DNA of 64,000 nt from positions 62,001 to 126,000 of the forward strand of contig JALHOD010000009.1 of assembly GCA_022843165.1 (NCBI GenBank), in the 5' to 3' direction. Source of the DNA: Pseudorhodoplanes sp. (GTDB lineage: Bacteria; Pseudomonadota; Alphaproteobacteria; Rhizobiales; Xanthobacteraceae). Made by a program: the position numbers and the translations under genes. Positions 8,187 to 16,023 of the stretch are shown piece after piece. The notes below the pieces were generated by a model, which saw only the letters and a list, made by a program, of their open reading frames with translations, was not told where the DNA came from and did no database searches. Numbering within the stretch: position 1 is the stretch's first letter; each line of letters starts with the position of its first letter.

Positions 8187-8642
8187 TCAGAATTCCTTAC
8201 GCAGATAACGGTCGACCGAATAGCGGCCGCCGCCCTTGAAGAAGATCGCGGTGAACAGCAGCATCCACAGCAGCACGAATTCATAGCCCTGCCGGCCCCA
8301 GAAGTAGCCGTTCGGTCCGACGAACCAGATGAGGATCACGAATAATTCGATCCAGAGGATGACGGCGGCCACGCGCGTGAACAATCCGACGGCGAGCGCC
8401 GCCGCAACGACCAGTTCCACGACGCCAACCAGATAAGCGAGCTGCAGCGGGAACGGGAATCCCTTGGCGGCCATGCCCTGAGCTGTGTTCACCGCCGTGC
8501 CGTAGAACAGCTTCTGCACGCCATGCGGCACCATGATCGCGCCGGCGCTGAACCGCATGAAGGCATAGCTGTAAGGTGCGAAGGTTTCGTACAGCCCGCC
8601 GAGCGACGGACAGATCAGGCGGCTGCGGTCGATCTCGCTCAT
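8187..8642 (-). CDS. DoxX-family membrane protein
   Basis: 151 residues starting at ATG 8642. Four hydrophobic helices match the DoxX family: YAFMRFSAGAIMVPHGVQKL, LQLAYLVGVVELVVAAALAV, VAAVILWIELFVILIWFVG, and YEFVLLWMLLFTAIFFKGGG. The helix-1 end PHGVQKLF is characteristic. DoxX proteins are small inner-membrane proteins linked to quinone-dependent or thiol redox systems, with no defined reaction in most cases. The start codon overlaps the end of the upstream CoA-transferase gene by four bases, which indicates translational coupling in the same operon. Confidence 0.85.
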   Translation of the reverse strand: MSEIDRSRLICPSLGGLYETFAPYSYAFMRFSAGAIMVPHGVQKLFYGTAVNTAQGMAAKGFPFPLQLAYLVGVVELVVAAALAVGLFTRVAAVILWIELFVILIWFVGPNGYFWGRQGYEFVLLWMLLFTAIFFKGGGRYSVDRYLRKEF

Positions 8643-9772
8643 CTTTCAGACCCCTTGAGGAACTCCGCGCGGACCTTGGCGGTGTGCTCGCCCAAGTCCG
8701 GCACCGCGCCATAATGGCGCTCCTCCCCTGCAAACACCGCAGCCGTGGCCGGTATGCGAACTGGGCCGCTGGGGGATTCAAACGTCACGCGGCGCAGATG
8801 CGGATGCTGCGACAGCAACTCGCAATCGCTGACCCGCGCGAAGGCGATGTCGGCGGCTTCGAGTTTTTTCATCAGCGGTTCGACATCGATTTGTGCGAAG
8901 GCAGCGCCGACCGCGGCATCGGTCTCGACGCGATGTGTCACGCGCTGCGGGTTGGTGGCGAATTTCGGGTCGGTTCCGAGCGCGGCGTCGCCCAGCACCT
9001 TTTCGGCCAGCACCCGCCATTCGCGGTCGTTCTGGATGGAGATCAGAATGTCGGCGCCGTCCTTCGACTTGAACACGCCATAGGGCGCGATCGCCGCATG
9101 CGCCAGCCCGATGCGCCTGAAGGGATGGCCGCCTTCATGCGACAGCAGCGGCACCGTCATCCATTCCGCCATGGCGTCGAACAGCGACACCGAAATCTCG
9201 GCGCCCTCGCCGGTGCGGCCACGCGCGATCAGCGCTTCCAGAATCGCCTGATAGGCGTTCATCCCGGCGCCGATATCGGCGACCGAAAAGCCGACCCGCG
9301 CCGGCGCGTCGGGACCGCCGGTCACCGAGGCGAGACCGGATTCGGCCTGCACCAGCAGGTCGTAGGCCTTGCGCGCGGCATAGGGGCCGCTCTCGCCATA
9401 GCCGGAGATCGAGCAGCAGATCAGGCCCGGATATTTTTTCCGCAGCTCGGCGATCGGAAAGCCAAGCCTGGCGATGGCGCCCGGCTTCAGGTTCTGCACG
9501 AACACATCGGCCTTCGCGAGCAAAGCCGCCAGCAGCGCCTTGTCGTCGGCCTTCGCGAGATCGACCACCACCGATTCCTTGCCGCGGTTGAGCCAGACGA
9601 AATTGGCGCTCTCGCCATGCACATAGCCATCATACTGGCGCGCGAAATCGCCTTCCGGGCGCTCCAGCTTGATGACGCGCGCGCCGGCATCCGCCAGCCG
9701 GCAGGTCGCTTGCGGCGCGGCCACGGCCTGTTCGAGCGAGACGACAAGAAGACCGGAGAGCGGGAGGGTCAT
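8639..9772 (-). CDS. Class III (CaiB/BaiF) CoA-transferase
   Basis: 377 residues starting at ATG 9772. It transfers CoA between acyl groups in the cytoplasm. The N-terminal signature is LSGLLVVSLEQAVAAPQATC with RLADAGARVIKLERPEGDFA, then ANFVWLNRGKESVVVDL. The nucleophilic aspartate of class III enzymes (Asp169 in formyl-CoA transferase) aligns with Asp166 in VGFSVADIGAGMNAYQAILE. The single-domain length fits. It sits three bases downstream of the acyl-CoA dehydrogenase gene and is followed, overlapping, by doxX. The pairing with dehydrogenase, MaoC hydratase and a Bug-type binding protein suggests activation of an imported carboxylate as its CoA ester, followed by beta-oxidation-like steps. 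The substrate is unknown. Confidence 0.88.
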   Translation of the reverse strand: MTLPLSGLLVVSLEQAVAAPQATCRLADAGARVIKLERPEGDFARQYDGYVHGESANFVWLNRGKESVVVDLAKADDKALLAALLAKADVFVQNLKPGAIARLGFPIAELRKKYPGLICCSISGYGESGPYAARKAYDLLVQAESGLASVTGGPDAPARVGFSVADIGAGMNAYQAILEALIARGRTGEGAEISVSLFDAMAEWMTVPLLSHEGGHPFRRIGLAHAAIAPYGVFKSKDGADILISIQNDREWRVLAEKVLGDAALGTDPKFATNPQRVTHRVETDAAVGAAFAQIDVEPLMKKLEAADIAFARVSDCELLSQHPHLRRVTFESPSGPVRIPATAAVFAGEERHYGAVPDLGEHTAKVRAEFLKGSER

Positions 9773-9774
9773 GG

Positions 9775-10950
9775 TCAGTAGGAGCGCGGCAAGCCGAGCA
9801 CGTGCTCGGCGAGATAGGAGAGAATGAGATTGGTCGAGATCGGCGCCACCTGATAGAGCCGGGTCTCGCGGAACTTGCGCTCAATATCGTATTCCTCCGC
9901 AAAACCAAAACCGCCAAAGGTCTGCACGCACATGTCGGCGGCCGCCCAGGAGGCATCGGCGGCGAGCAGTTTCGCCATGTTGGCCTCGGCTCCGATGTCG
10001 GCGCCGGCTTCATATTTTCGGGCCGCCTCCTGCACCATCAGTTCGGCGGCGCGCATCTGCGCATAGGCGCGCGCGATCGGGAATTGCACGCCCTGGTTCT
10101 GGCCGATGGGACGATTGAAGATCGCGCGTTCCTTGGCATAGGCCGTGGCCTTGCCGATGAACCATTTGGCGTCGCCGATGCATTCGGCCGCGATCAGGAT
10201 GCGCTCGGCGTTCATGCCGGAGAGAATGTAGCGGAAGCCCTTGCCCTCCTCGCCGACCAGCGTGTCGGCCGGAATCCGCATGTTGTCGAAGAACACCTCC
10301 GTGGTCGCATGATTCATCATGGTGCGAATCGGGCGGATCGTGAGGCCATGGCCGAGCGCCGCGCGCATGTCGACCAGGAACACCGACAGGCCGTCGGTGC
10401 GCTTCTTGACCTGGTCGCGCGGCGTGGTGCGCGCCAGCAGCAGCATCAGGTCGGAATATTCCGCGCGCGAGGTCCAGATCTTCTGGCCGTTGACGAGGTA
10501 ATGATCGCCGTCGCGCACGGCCGTGGTGCGAAGACTCAGCGTGTCGGTGCCCGACGTCGGCTCGGTCACGCCAAAAGCCTGCAGCCGCAACTCGCCCCTG
10601 GCGATGCCCGGCAGATATCTGTTCTTCTGCGCGTCGCTGCCATGCCGCAGCACCGTGCCCATGGTGTACATCTGCGCATGGCACGCAGCGCCGTTGCAGC
10701 CGCTTGCATGGATTTCCTCCATGATCGCGGCTGCGGCGCGCATGGTGAGCCCGCTGCCGCCGAATTCGTCCGGGATCAGGGCGGCGAGAAAGCCGGCCTT
10801 CGTCAGGGCATCGACGAAGGCCGCGGGATAGGCGCGCTCGCGGTCGATCCCGCGCCAGTATTCGCCCGGAAACCCCGCGCACAGCGCGCGCACACTGTCG
10901 CGGATCTGCGCGATCTCGTCGTCCCGGCCATGTTCAACGCGTTCGCTCAC
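9775..10950 (-). CDS. Acyl-CoA dehydrogenase
   Basis: 391 residues starting at GTG 10950. It is a FAD-dependent acyl-CoA dehydrogenase with the N-terminal helical domain (AFVDALTKAGFLAALIPDEF, then GGSGLTMRAAAAIMEEIHAS) and the FAD-binding middle domain LQAFGVTEPTSGTDTLSLRT. The C-terminal domain starts near residue 240 (GFRYILSGMNAERILIAAEC) and ends QTFGGFGFAEEYDIERKFRE followed by TRLYQVAPISTNLIL. At the position where short- and medium-chain enzymes carry the catalytic Glu of the YEGTSEI motif, this protein has QVAPIST. The catalytic base must lie elsewhere (as in isovaleryl-CoA dehydrogenase) or the chemistry differs. It is flanked within 1-2 bases by the MaoC and CaiB genes. Confidence 0.9.
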   Translation of the reverse strand: MSERVEHGRDDEIAQIRDSVRALCAGFPGEYWRGIDRERAYPAAFVDALTKAGFLAALIPDEFGGSGLTMRAAAAIMEEIHASGCNGAACHAQMYTMGTVLRHGSDAQKNRYLPGIARGELRLQAFGVTEPTSGTDTLSLRTTAVRDGDHYLVNGQKIWTSRAEYSDLMLLLARTTPRDQVKKRTDGLSVFLVDMRAALGHGLTIRPIRTMMNHATTEVFFDNMRIPADTLVGEEGKGFRYILSGMNAERILIAAECIGDAKWFIGKATAYAKERAIFNRPIGQNQGVQFPIARAYAQMRAAELMVQEAARKYEAGADIGAEANMAKLLAADASWAAADMCVQTFGGFGFAEEYDIERKFRETRLYQVAPISTNLILSYLAEHVLGLPRSY

Positions 10951-10951
10951 G

Positions 10952-11809
10952 TCACCTCACCTCGGCGCGGCCGTTGTCGATCGCGACCACGCCACGCTCC
11001 ACGACCCGCGCCCGGAAACTCACCACTTCGCCCTCGCGCCACATCTCGGTGCGGATGGTCTCGCCCGGAAAGACCGGCGCGGAAAACCGTCCCGCCATCG
11101 CGATGAGACGGCCGGGGTCATAGTCGCATATCGTCTTCAGCAGCGCATGTCCCGCGACGCCGAAACTCGCAAGCCCGTGCAGGATCGGGCGCTCGAAGCC
11201 GGCGGCCTTCGCCACGTCGGGATCGCTGTGCAGGGGATTGGCGTCGCCGCTCATGCGGTAGAGCAAAGCCGTCTCGGGGCGGGTGGGCAGATCGCAGATC
11301 GTGTCCGGCGCGCGGTCCGGGACCGGATGCGGCGGCGGGCTCTTGCGCCGGGGGCCGCCGAATCCGCCGTCGCCGCGGCAGAACACGGTCTCGGTCAGGG
11401 TCGCGAGCTTGCAGCCGCTGGACTCGTCAACGATGACGCGCTCGCAGGTCAGCACCGCGCCCTTGCCGGCGCCCTTGTCGACGACGTCCACGATCCGCAT
11501 GCGGCCGGTGATATGTCCATGCGCCGGCAGCGGACCGTGCAGCACCAGGCTTTCGGCGCCATGCACGACTTTCAGAAAATCGATGCCGGTGTCGAGATCG
11601 CGCAGCCAGAACGGCGAGAAGGCGAGCGTGACGGCGAAGGTGGGAAGAACCTTCAGACGGGCTTCGGTGACGAAGGCCAACTGTCTTTTGTCGAGCGGGT
11701 CCTGCCCCAAACCGATGCCGAGCGCATACAGGATGACGTCCCTGTCGGTGTAGCGCTGCGCGATCTCGGGCAGGCGCAGCGCCAAGAGCTTTTGCGGGTC
11801 GATGGGCAT
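10952..11809 (-). CDS. MaoC-like double-hotdog (R)-hydratase
   Basis: 285 residues starting at ATG 11809, chosen because GGCGGAG lies just upstream. The N-terminal degenerate hotdog matches the hydratase-2 family (VILYALGIGLGQDPLDKRQL, then LKVLPTFAVTLAF), and the C-terminal catalytic hotdog has the hydratase-2 motif YRMSGDANPLHSDPDVAKAA with Asp and His as the catalytic pair. It is predicted to hydrate a 2-enoyl-CoA to an (R)-3-hydroxyacyl-CoA in the cytoplasm. Its stop is one base from the acyl-CoA dehydrogenase GTG start, so the two are coupled. The pair would perform consecutive desaturation and hydration steps. Confidence 0.87.
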   Translation of the reverse strand: MPIDPQKLLALRLPEIAQRYTDRDVILYALGIGLGQDPLDKRQLAFVTEARLKVLPTFAVTLAFSPFWLRDLDTGIDFLKVVHGAESLVLHGPLPAHGHITGRMRIVDVVDKGAGKGAVLTCERVIVDESSGCKLATLTETVFCRGDGGFGGPRRKSPPPHPVPDRAPDTICDLPTRPETALLYRMSGDANPLHSDPDVAKAAGFERPILHGLASFGVAGHALLKTICDYDPGRLIAMAGRFSAPVFPGETIRTEMWREGEVVSFRARVVERGVVAIDNGRAEVR

Positions 11810-11883
11810 TGCACTCCGCCGTTGCCGCACGACGCGCCGGGCCGGCGCGCCGCGATCCGTCAAAGGCCGGTTGCCGGGGACGG

Positions 11884-12834
11884 CTATTGCGATCCCAGCC
11901 CCAGCCGCTTGATCAATGCGCCCTTGAACTTGTAGTCGGCGGCGGTCTGATCGTGGAATTGCTGGCCGGTCAGATAGGCGATGCTCTGCCCGGTATTGCC
12001 GACGACCTTCAGCACGTTGTCGGACTTGACCGCCGCGGCGCAGGCGCGCTCGAGCGCAGCCTTCACATCGGCCGGCAACCCTTTGGGCGCATAGAGGCCG
12101 TTCTGGCCCGGCGGCACCGACGTCTTCACACCGATCTCGGCCGCGGTCGGCACGTCGGGATAAGCCGGATGGCGCTTGTCGGAGAACACCAGCAGCGGAC
12201 GGACCTTGTCGTTGCCGCGAATCGACGAAATCGCCGGGGCGCCGAAATCCAGATCGCCCTGCAGCAGCACCGGCAGCATCGCGCCGTCGCCGCGGAACGG
12301 CAGATGCTGCACCTTCACCTTCAGGGCATCGGCAAGATTTTCAACGGACAGATGCGGGATCGAGCCGAGACCGGCGTGACCGAAATTCAGGCCCTTGTCG
12401 CCGGCGGATGCGAACAGCTCCTTCGCGGTCTTGAACCTGGATTGCGAACCGACGGCGACGGCGAACACATTCTCGAACACCTGGCAGATGTAATCGAAGG
12501 ATTCGACATTGTAGCGCACGCCCTTGACCAGATACGGCGCATTCGCGATCGGGGTCGAGGGGCCGAAGCCGAGAGTCAGGCCGTCGGGCGCCGCCGCCGC
12601 CAGCGCGCCGAAGCCGAGCGTGCCGCCCGCGCCGTCGCGGTTGGCGACAACGACACTCTGCCCGAACTGCTCCGCCAGCGAGGCGGCCACCGCGCGGCCG
12701 ATCAGGTCGACGCCGCCGCCGGCCGCGAACGGAACGATCACCTCGATCGTGCGCGAGGGATATTTCTGCGCGCCCGCCGGTCCACTCAGCATCAGCATCG
12801 CGGCCAAGCCACACACAACAGCACGCACGATCAT
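11884..12834 (-). CDS. Bug/TctC-family periplasmic solute-binding protein
   Basis: 316 residues starting at ATG 12834, which has GGGAGG seven bases upstream. The signal peptide (MIVRAVVCGLAAMLMLSGPA, cleaved near GAQ) is followed by YPSRTIEVIVPFAAGGGVDL and IGRAVAASLAEQFGQSVVVA, the classic start of tripartite tricarboxylate transporter receptors. The later motif FGHAGLGSIPHLSVENLADA fits the family. Bug proteins bind carboxylates, nicotinate or aromatic acids in the periplasm. No TctA or TctB membrane gene is nearby, so it is probably an orphan receptor that shares a permease. It is the first gene of the operon running down to 7786 and is divergent from the cyclase gene. Confidence 0.92.
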   Translation of the reverse strand: MIVRAVVCGLAAMLMLSGPAGAQKYPSRTIEVIVPFAAGGGVDLIGRAVAASLAEQFGQSVVVANRDGAGGTLGFGALAAAAPDGLTLGFGPSTPIANAPYLVKGVRYNVESFDYICQVFENVFAVAVGSQSRFKTAKELFASAGDKGLNFGHAGLGSIPHLSVENLADALKVKVQHLPFRGDGAMLPVLLQGDLDFGAPAISSIRGNDKVRPLLVFSDKRHPAYPDVPTAAEIGVKTSVPPGQNGLYAPKGLPADVKAALERACAAAVKSDNVLKVVGNTGQSIAYLTGQQFHDQTAADYKFKGALIKRLGLGSQ

Positions 12835-12929
12835 CGACGTCCTCCCGTTTCTCATTGTATTGGAAACGCTAGGGGAGCGGTCTATCCTCGTCAATGCTTG
12901 CGCATGCAGGACAGCAAACAGGAGGCCGC

Positions 12930-13718
12930 ATGGCCCGACGCCTCGTCGATATCTCGATCCCGCTGGAGAACGATGTGGCCAGCGACCCGCCGGTGGCGCT
13001 GCCCCGGATCGAATATCTGCGCCATGACCAGACCATCGACCGCATCCGCGGCTTTTTCCCCGGCCTGCAGGCCGGCGACCTGCCCGACAGCGCGGGATGG
13101 GCGCTGGAGAAGGTGCAGATGACCACCCATAACGGCACGCATCTCGATGCGCCCTATCACTATCATCCCACCATGGACCATGCGCTCGGCGCGCCGAAGC
13201 CGTCCATGACCATCGACCAGGTGCCGCTCGAGTGGTGTTTTCAGCCCGGCGTGAAACTCGATTTCCGGCATTTTCCTTCCGGCTATGTGGTCGGCGCACA
13301 GGATGTCGCGGCCGAACTGGACCGCATCGGCCACACGCTCAAGCCGCTCGACATCGTGCTGGTGAATACCGCGGCCGGCGCGAAATACGGCGCGCCGGAT
13401 TACGTCGATTCAGGCTGCGGCATGGGGCGCGAGGCCACGCTTTACCTGACGGAGCGCGGCGTGCGCGTCACCGGCATCGACGGCTGGAGCTGGGACGCGC
13501 CGTTCAGCTTCACCGCGGAGCGCTATGCGAGGGACCACGATCCGTCCATCATCTGGGAAGGCCACAAGGCCGGGCGCGAGATCGGCTATTGCCATCTCGA
13601 GAAGCTGCACAATCTCGAACAGCTGCCGCCGCATGGCTTCATGGTGTCGTGCTTCCCGGTGAAGGTGAAGGGCGGTTCCGCCGGCTGGACGCGCGCGGTC
13701 GCGATCCTCGAGGACTAG
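12930..13718 (+). CDS. Cyclase-family (kynurenine formamidase-like) hydrolase
   Basis: 262 residues starting at ATG 12930 with GGAGG five bases upstream. The metal-binding signature of the cyclase family is present (THNGTHLDAPYHYHPTMD, i.e. HxGTHxDxPxH), with N-terminal LVDISIPLENDVASDPPVAL and the downstream GIDGWSWDAPF segment. The family includes kynurenine formamidase and isatin hydrolase, which open amide or lactam rings with a divalent metal. No signal peptide, so cytoplasmic. It is divergent from the Bug-protein gene, which leaves about 95 bases for two promoters. It probably acts on a cyclic or amide intermediate in the surrounding aromatic pathway; the substrate is unknown. Confidence 0.85.
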   Translation: MARRLVDISIPLENDVASDPPVALPRIEYLRHDQTIDRIRGFFPGLQAGDLPDSAGWALEKVQMTTHNGTHLDAPYHYHPTMDHALGAPKPSMTIDQVPLEWCFQPGVKLDFRHFPSGYVVGAQDVAAELDRIGHTLKPLDIVLVNTAAGAKYGAPDYVDSGCGMGREATLYLTERGVRVTGIDGWSWDAPFSFTAERYARDHDPSIIWEGHKAGREIGYCHLEKLHNLEQLPPHGFMVSCFPVKVKGGSAGWTRAVAILED

Positions 13719-13722
13719 GCCG

Positions 13723-14826
13723 TCAGCCCCACACTTCCTCCGCCACCTCCACGATCATCCGCAGCTTGGCCCATTGCTCGTCCTCGGCGAGGATATTGCC
13801 TTCCTCGGTCGAGGCGAACCCGCATTGCGGGCTGAGCGCGAGCTGGTCGAGCGGAATGAACTTTGCCGCCGCATCGATGCGGCGCTTGATCTCGTCCTTG
13901 CTCTCCAGCGTTCCGGATTTCGAGGTGACGAGGCCCAGCACCACCGTCTTGCCCTTGGGGACAAACCGCAGCGGCTCAAAGCCGCCGGCGCGATCGGTGT
14001 CGTATTCCATGAAATAGCCGTGCACCTTGATCTCGTTGAAGAGAATCTCGGCCACCGGCTCGTAGCCGCCCGAGGCCACGAAAGTGGACTGGAAATTGCC
14101 GCGGCACAGATGCATCGAGATGGTCATGTCGCCGGGAATGTCGGCCATCGCGGCGTTGATCATGCCGGCATAGATGTGCGGCAGTTGCTCGGGATCATCG
14201 CCGCGAGCGGTGACCTGCGCGCGCAGCGCGGGATCGCAGAGATAGGTGAAGTTCACCTCGTCGAGCTGCAGATAGCGGCAGCCGGCATCGGCAAAGGCGC
14301 GCACCGCCCTAGTATAGCTTTGCCCGAGGTCGCGGTAGAAATCGCGCATGTCCGGATAGATGCTCTCGGGCACGGCGTCGCGCCCGTAACGGAAATGCAG
14401 CGAGGACGGCGAGGGAATCGTCATCTTCGCGGTGCGCGTGGTGTGCGATTTCACGAAGCGGAAGTGATCGAGCATCGGATGGCCGGAAAACGTGCCGAGC
14501 TTGCCGGTCACCCGCAGCATCATCGGGCGCGGATTCTTGCCCTGGAACGAGATCTTGCGCTCGCCGAGATAGGCTTCGACGCCGTCGAGTTCGCCGAGGA
14601 AATCGTAGTTCCAGAAGGCGCGGCGGAATTCTCCGTCGGTGATGCTCTGCAGTCCGACCTCCTCCTGCCGGCGAATGACCGTCTCGATCTCGTGGTCCTC
14701 GATCTCCCTGAGCTGCTCGGGCGAGATCTCGCCGCGTTCGCGCCGGGCGCGGGCCTCTTTCAGTGCCTGCGGGCGCAGCAGGCTGCCGACATGATCGGCG
14801 CGGAACGGCGGCACTTGACGCAACAT
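13723..14826 (-). CDS. MetE-like cobalamin-independent methyltransferase, paralog 1 (YxjG type)
   Basis: 367 residues starting at ATG 14826. It corresponds to the catalytic C-terminal barrel of methionine synthase MetE, as in YxjG/YxjH proteins. N-terminal FRADHVGSLLRPQALKEAR matches the family. The zinc ligands are all kept: MTISMHLCRGNFQS (HxC), FMEYDTDRAGGF (Glu) and ALSPQCGFASTEEGN (Cys). Such enzymes transfer a methyl group to homocysteine or another thiol; the donor is not known for YxjG types. It is one of three paralogs within 5 kb, closest to the one at 17393 (shared LSPQCGFASTEEGN and GGFEPLRF motifs). It converges with the cyclase gene, four bases away. Confidence 0.88.
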   Translation of the reverse strand: MLRQVPPFRADHVGSLLRPQALKEARARRERGEISPEQLREIEDHEIETVIRRQEEVGLQSITDGEFRRAFWNYDFLGELDGVEAYLGERKISFQGKNPRPMMLRVTGKLGTFSGHPMLDHFRFVKSHTTRTAKMTIPSPSSLHFRYGRDAVPESIYPDMRDFYRDLGQSYTRAVRAFADAGCRYLQLDEVNFTYLCDPALRAQVTARGDDPEQLPHIYAGMINAAMADIPGDMTISMHLCRGNFQSTFVASGGYEPVAEILFNEIKVHGYFMEYDTDRAGGFEPLRFVPKGKTVVLGLVTSKSGTLESKDEIKRRIDAAAKFIPLDQLALSPQCGFASTEEGNILAEDEQWAKLRMIVEVAEEVWG

Positions 14827-14849
14827 ACTTTACCAAACCCTTTTCATCT

Positions 14850-14898
14850 GCGCGTGATCTTGTCCGAAAACCGGTTCCCACTTTGCGGAATTACGCGC
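14850..14898. repeat. GAAAACCGGTTCCCACTT imperfect palindrome, copy 1
   Basis: Arms GCGCGTGAT (14850-14858) and ATTACGCGC (14890-14898) differ at one base. Inside, TCCG...CGGA brackets the core GAAAACCGGTTCCCACTT (14866-14883). The second copy at 29450-29493 has the same core with one substitution. The right arm contains the TAA stop of the methyltransferase gene 14891-15916, so the element has inserted at, or formed, the gene end. Confidence 0.75.
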
Positions 14899-15916
14899 CC
14901 TGCAATTCCTTGCGGACGATTTTCGTCCCCTCGACCATCGCCTTCATCTTTCCGAAAGCGATCTCGCGCGGCAGATACTTCATGCCGCAATCCGGCGCCA
15001 CCACGATTCGCTCAGGCGGGACATGCGCAAATGCATCGCGGATACGCTGCGCCACGATCTCGGGCGTCTCGATCGTCTTGTCGGCCAGGTCGATCACGCC
15101 GAGGATGATGGTCTTGGTGGGCAGGTCGCGCAGAACCTTCAGATCGAGCTTCGGCTGCGCCGCCTCGATCGAGACCTGATCGACCCTGGAATTTTCCAGC
15201 TCCGCCAGGAAGGAATAGCCGGTCGGCTTGTCATGCACGACCTGCGCATAGCCGAAGCACAGGTGAATGGCGATGGTGCCGGTGACGCCGTGCAGCGCGC
15301 GGTCCAGCACCTTCAGGCCGTATTGGCGGGCCTTGTCCGGATGCTGCTGCATCCAGGGCTCGTCGATCTGCACGATGTCGGCGCCGGCGGCGAACAGGTC
15401 CCTGATCTCCTCGTTGACCGCGACAGCATAGTCCATCGCGACCGCCTCCTCGTCCTTGTAGAAGTCGTCCTGCGCCTGCTTTCCCATGGTGAAAGGGCCG
15501 GGCACGGTGGCTTTGATCGCGCGGTCGGTATTGGCGCGCAGCAACTGCACGTCGCGCACTTCGACCGCATGCCGGCGGCGGATCTTGCCGGCCACGCGCG
15601 GCACCGGAATGGGCTTGCCGCTGCGGTTGATGGTGGTGCCGGGATTGTCGATGTCGATACCGTCGAGCGCGGTGGCGAAACGGTTGGAATAGCTTTCGCG
15701 GCGCTGCTCGCCGTCGGAAATGATGTCGAGGCCGGCGCGCTCCTGATCGCGGATGGCCAGCAGGGTGGCGTCGTCCTGCGCGGTTTCCAGCCGGGCGTCA
15801 TCGACCCGCCAGAGATCGGTCATGCGCACGCGCGGCACCTGCTTGGACAACCGCTCGCGGTCGATCAGCCAATCCGGCTGCGGATAGGACCCGACAAGAC
15901 TGGTGGGCAGCAGCAT
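14891..15916 (-). CDS. MetE-like cobalamin-independent methyltransferase, paralog 2
   Basis: 341 residues starting at ATG 15916; GGAG lies seven bases upstream, so I prefer it to ATG 15922. It is also the MetE C-terminal barrel, with LLPTSLVGSYPQPDWLIDRE at the N-terminus. The zinc ligands are in TIAIHLCFGYAQ (HxC), QVSIEAAQPKLDL (Glu) and IVVAPDCGMKYLP (Cys). It differs from paralogs 1 and 3 and is nearer to canonical methionine-synthase C-terminal modules (DIVQIDEPWMQQHPDKARQY). It lies in a leftward block with paralog 1 downstream and the branched-chain-type binding protein upstream. No N-terminal MetE folate domain is present. Confidence 0.88.
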   Translation of the reverse strand: MLLPTSLVGSYPQPDWLIDRERLSKQVPRVRMTDLWRVDDARLETAQDDATLLAIRDQERAGLDIISDGEQRRESYSNRFATALDGIDIDNPGTTINRSGKPIPVPRVAGKIRRRHAVEVRDVQLLRANTDRAIKATVPGPFTMGKQAQDDFYKDEEAVAMDYAVAVNEEIRDLFAAGADIVQIDEPWMQQHPDKARQYGLKVLDRALHGVTGTIAIHLCFGYAQVVHDKPTGYSFLAELENSRVDQVSIEAAQPKLDLKVLRDLPTKTIILGVIDLADKTIETPEIVAQRIRDAFAHVPPERIVVAPDCGMKYLPREIAFGKMKAMVEGTKIVRKELQGA

Positions 15917-16023
15917 GCTCATTCTCCATTTCAGCCGGCGCCGTTTTGTCGCCCGGGCCGGCCCGTCATGCAAACGGCGCCGCGCGGGTGGCGCGGCGCC
16001 GTCTTGCACGTCAGCCGTGACCG

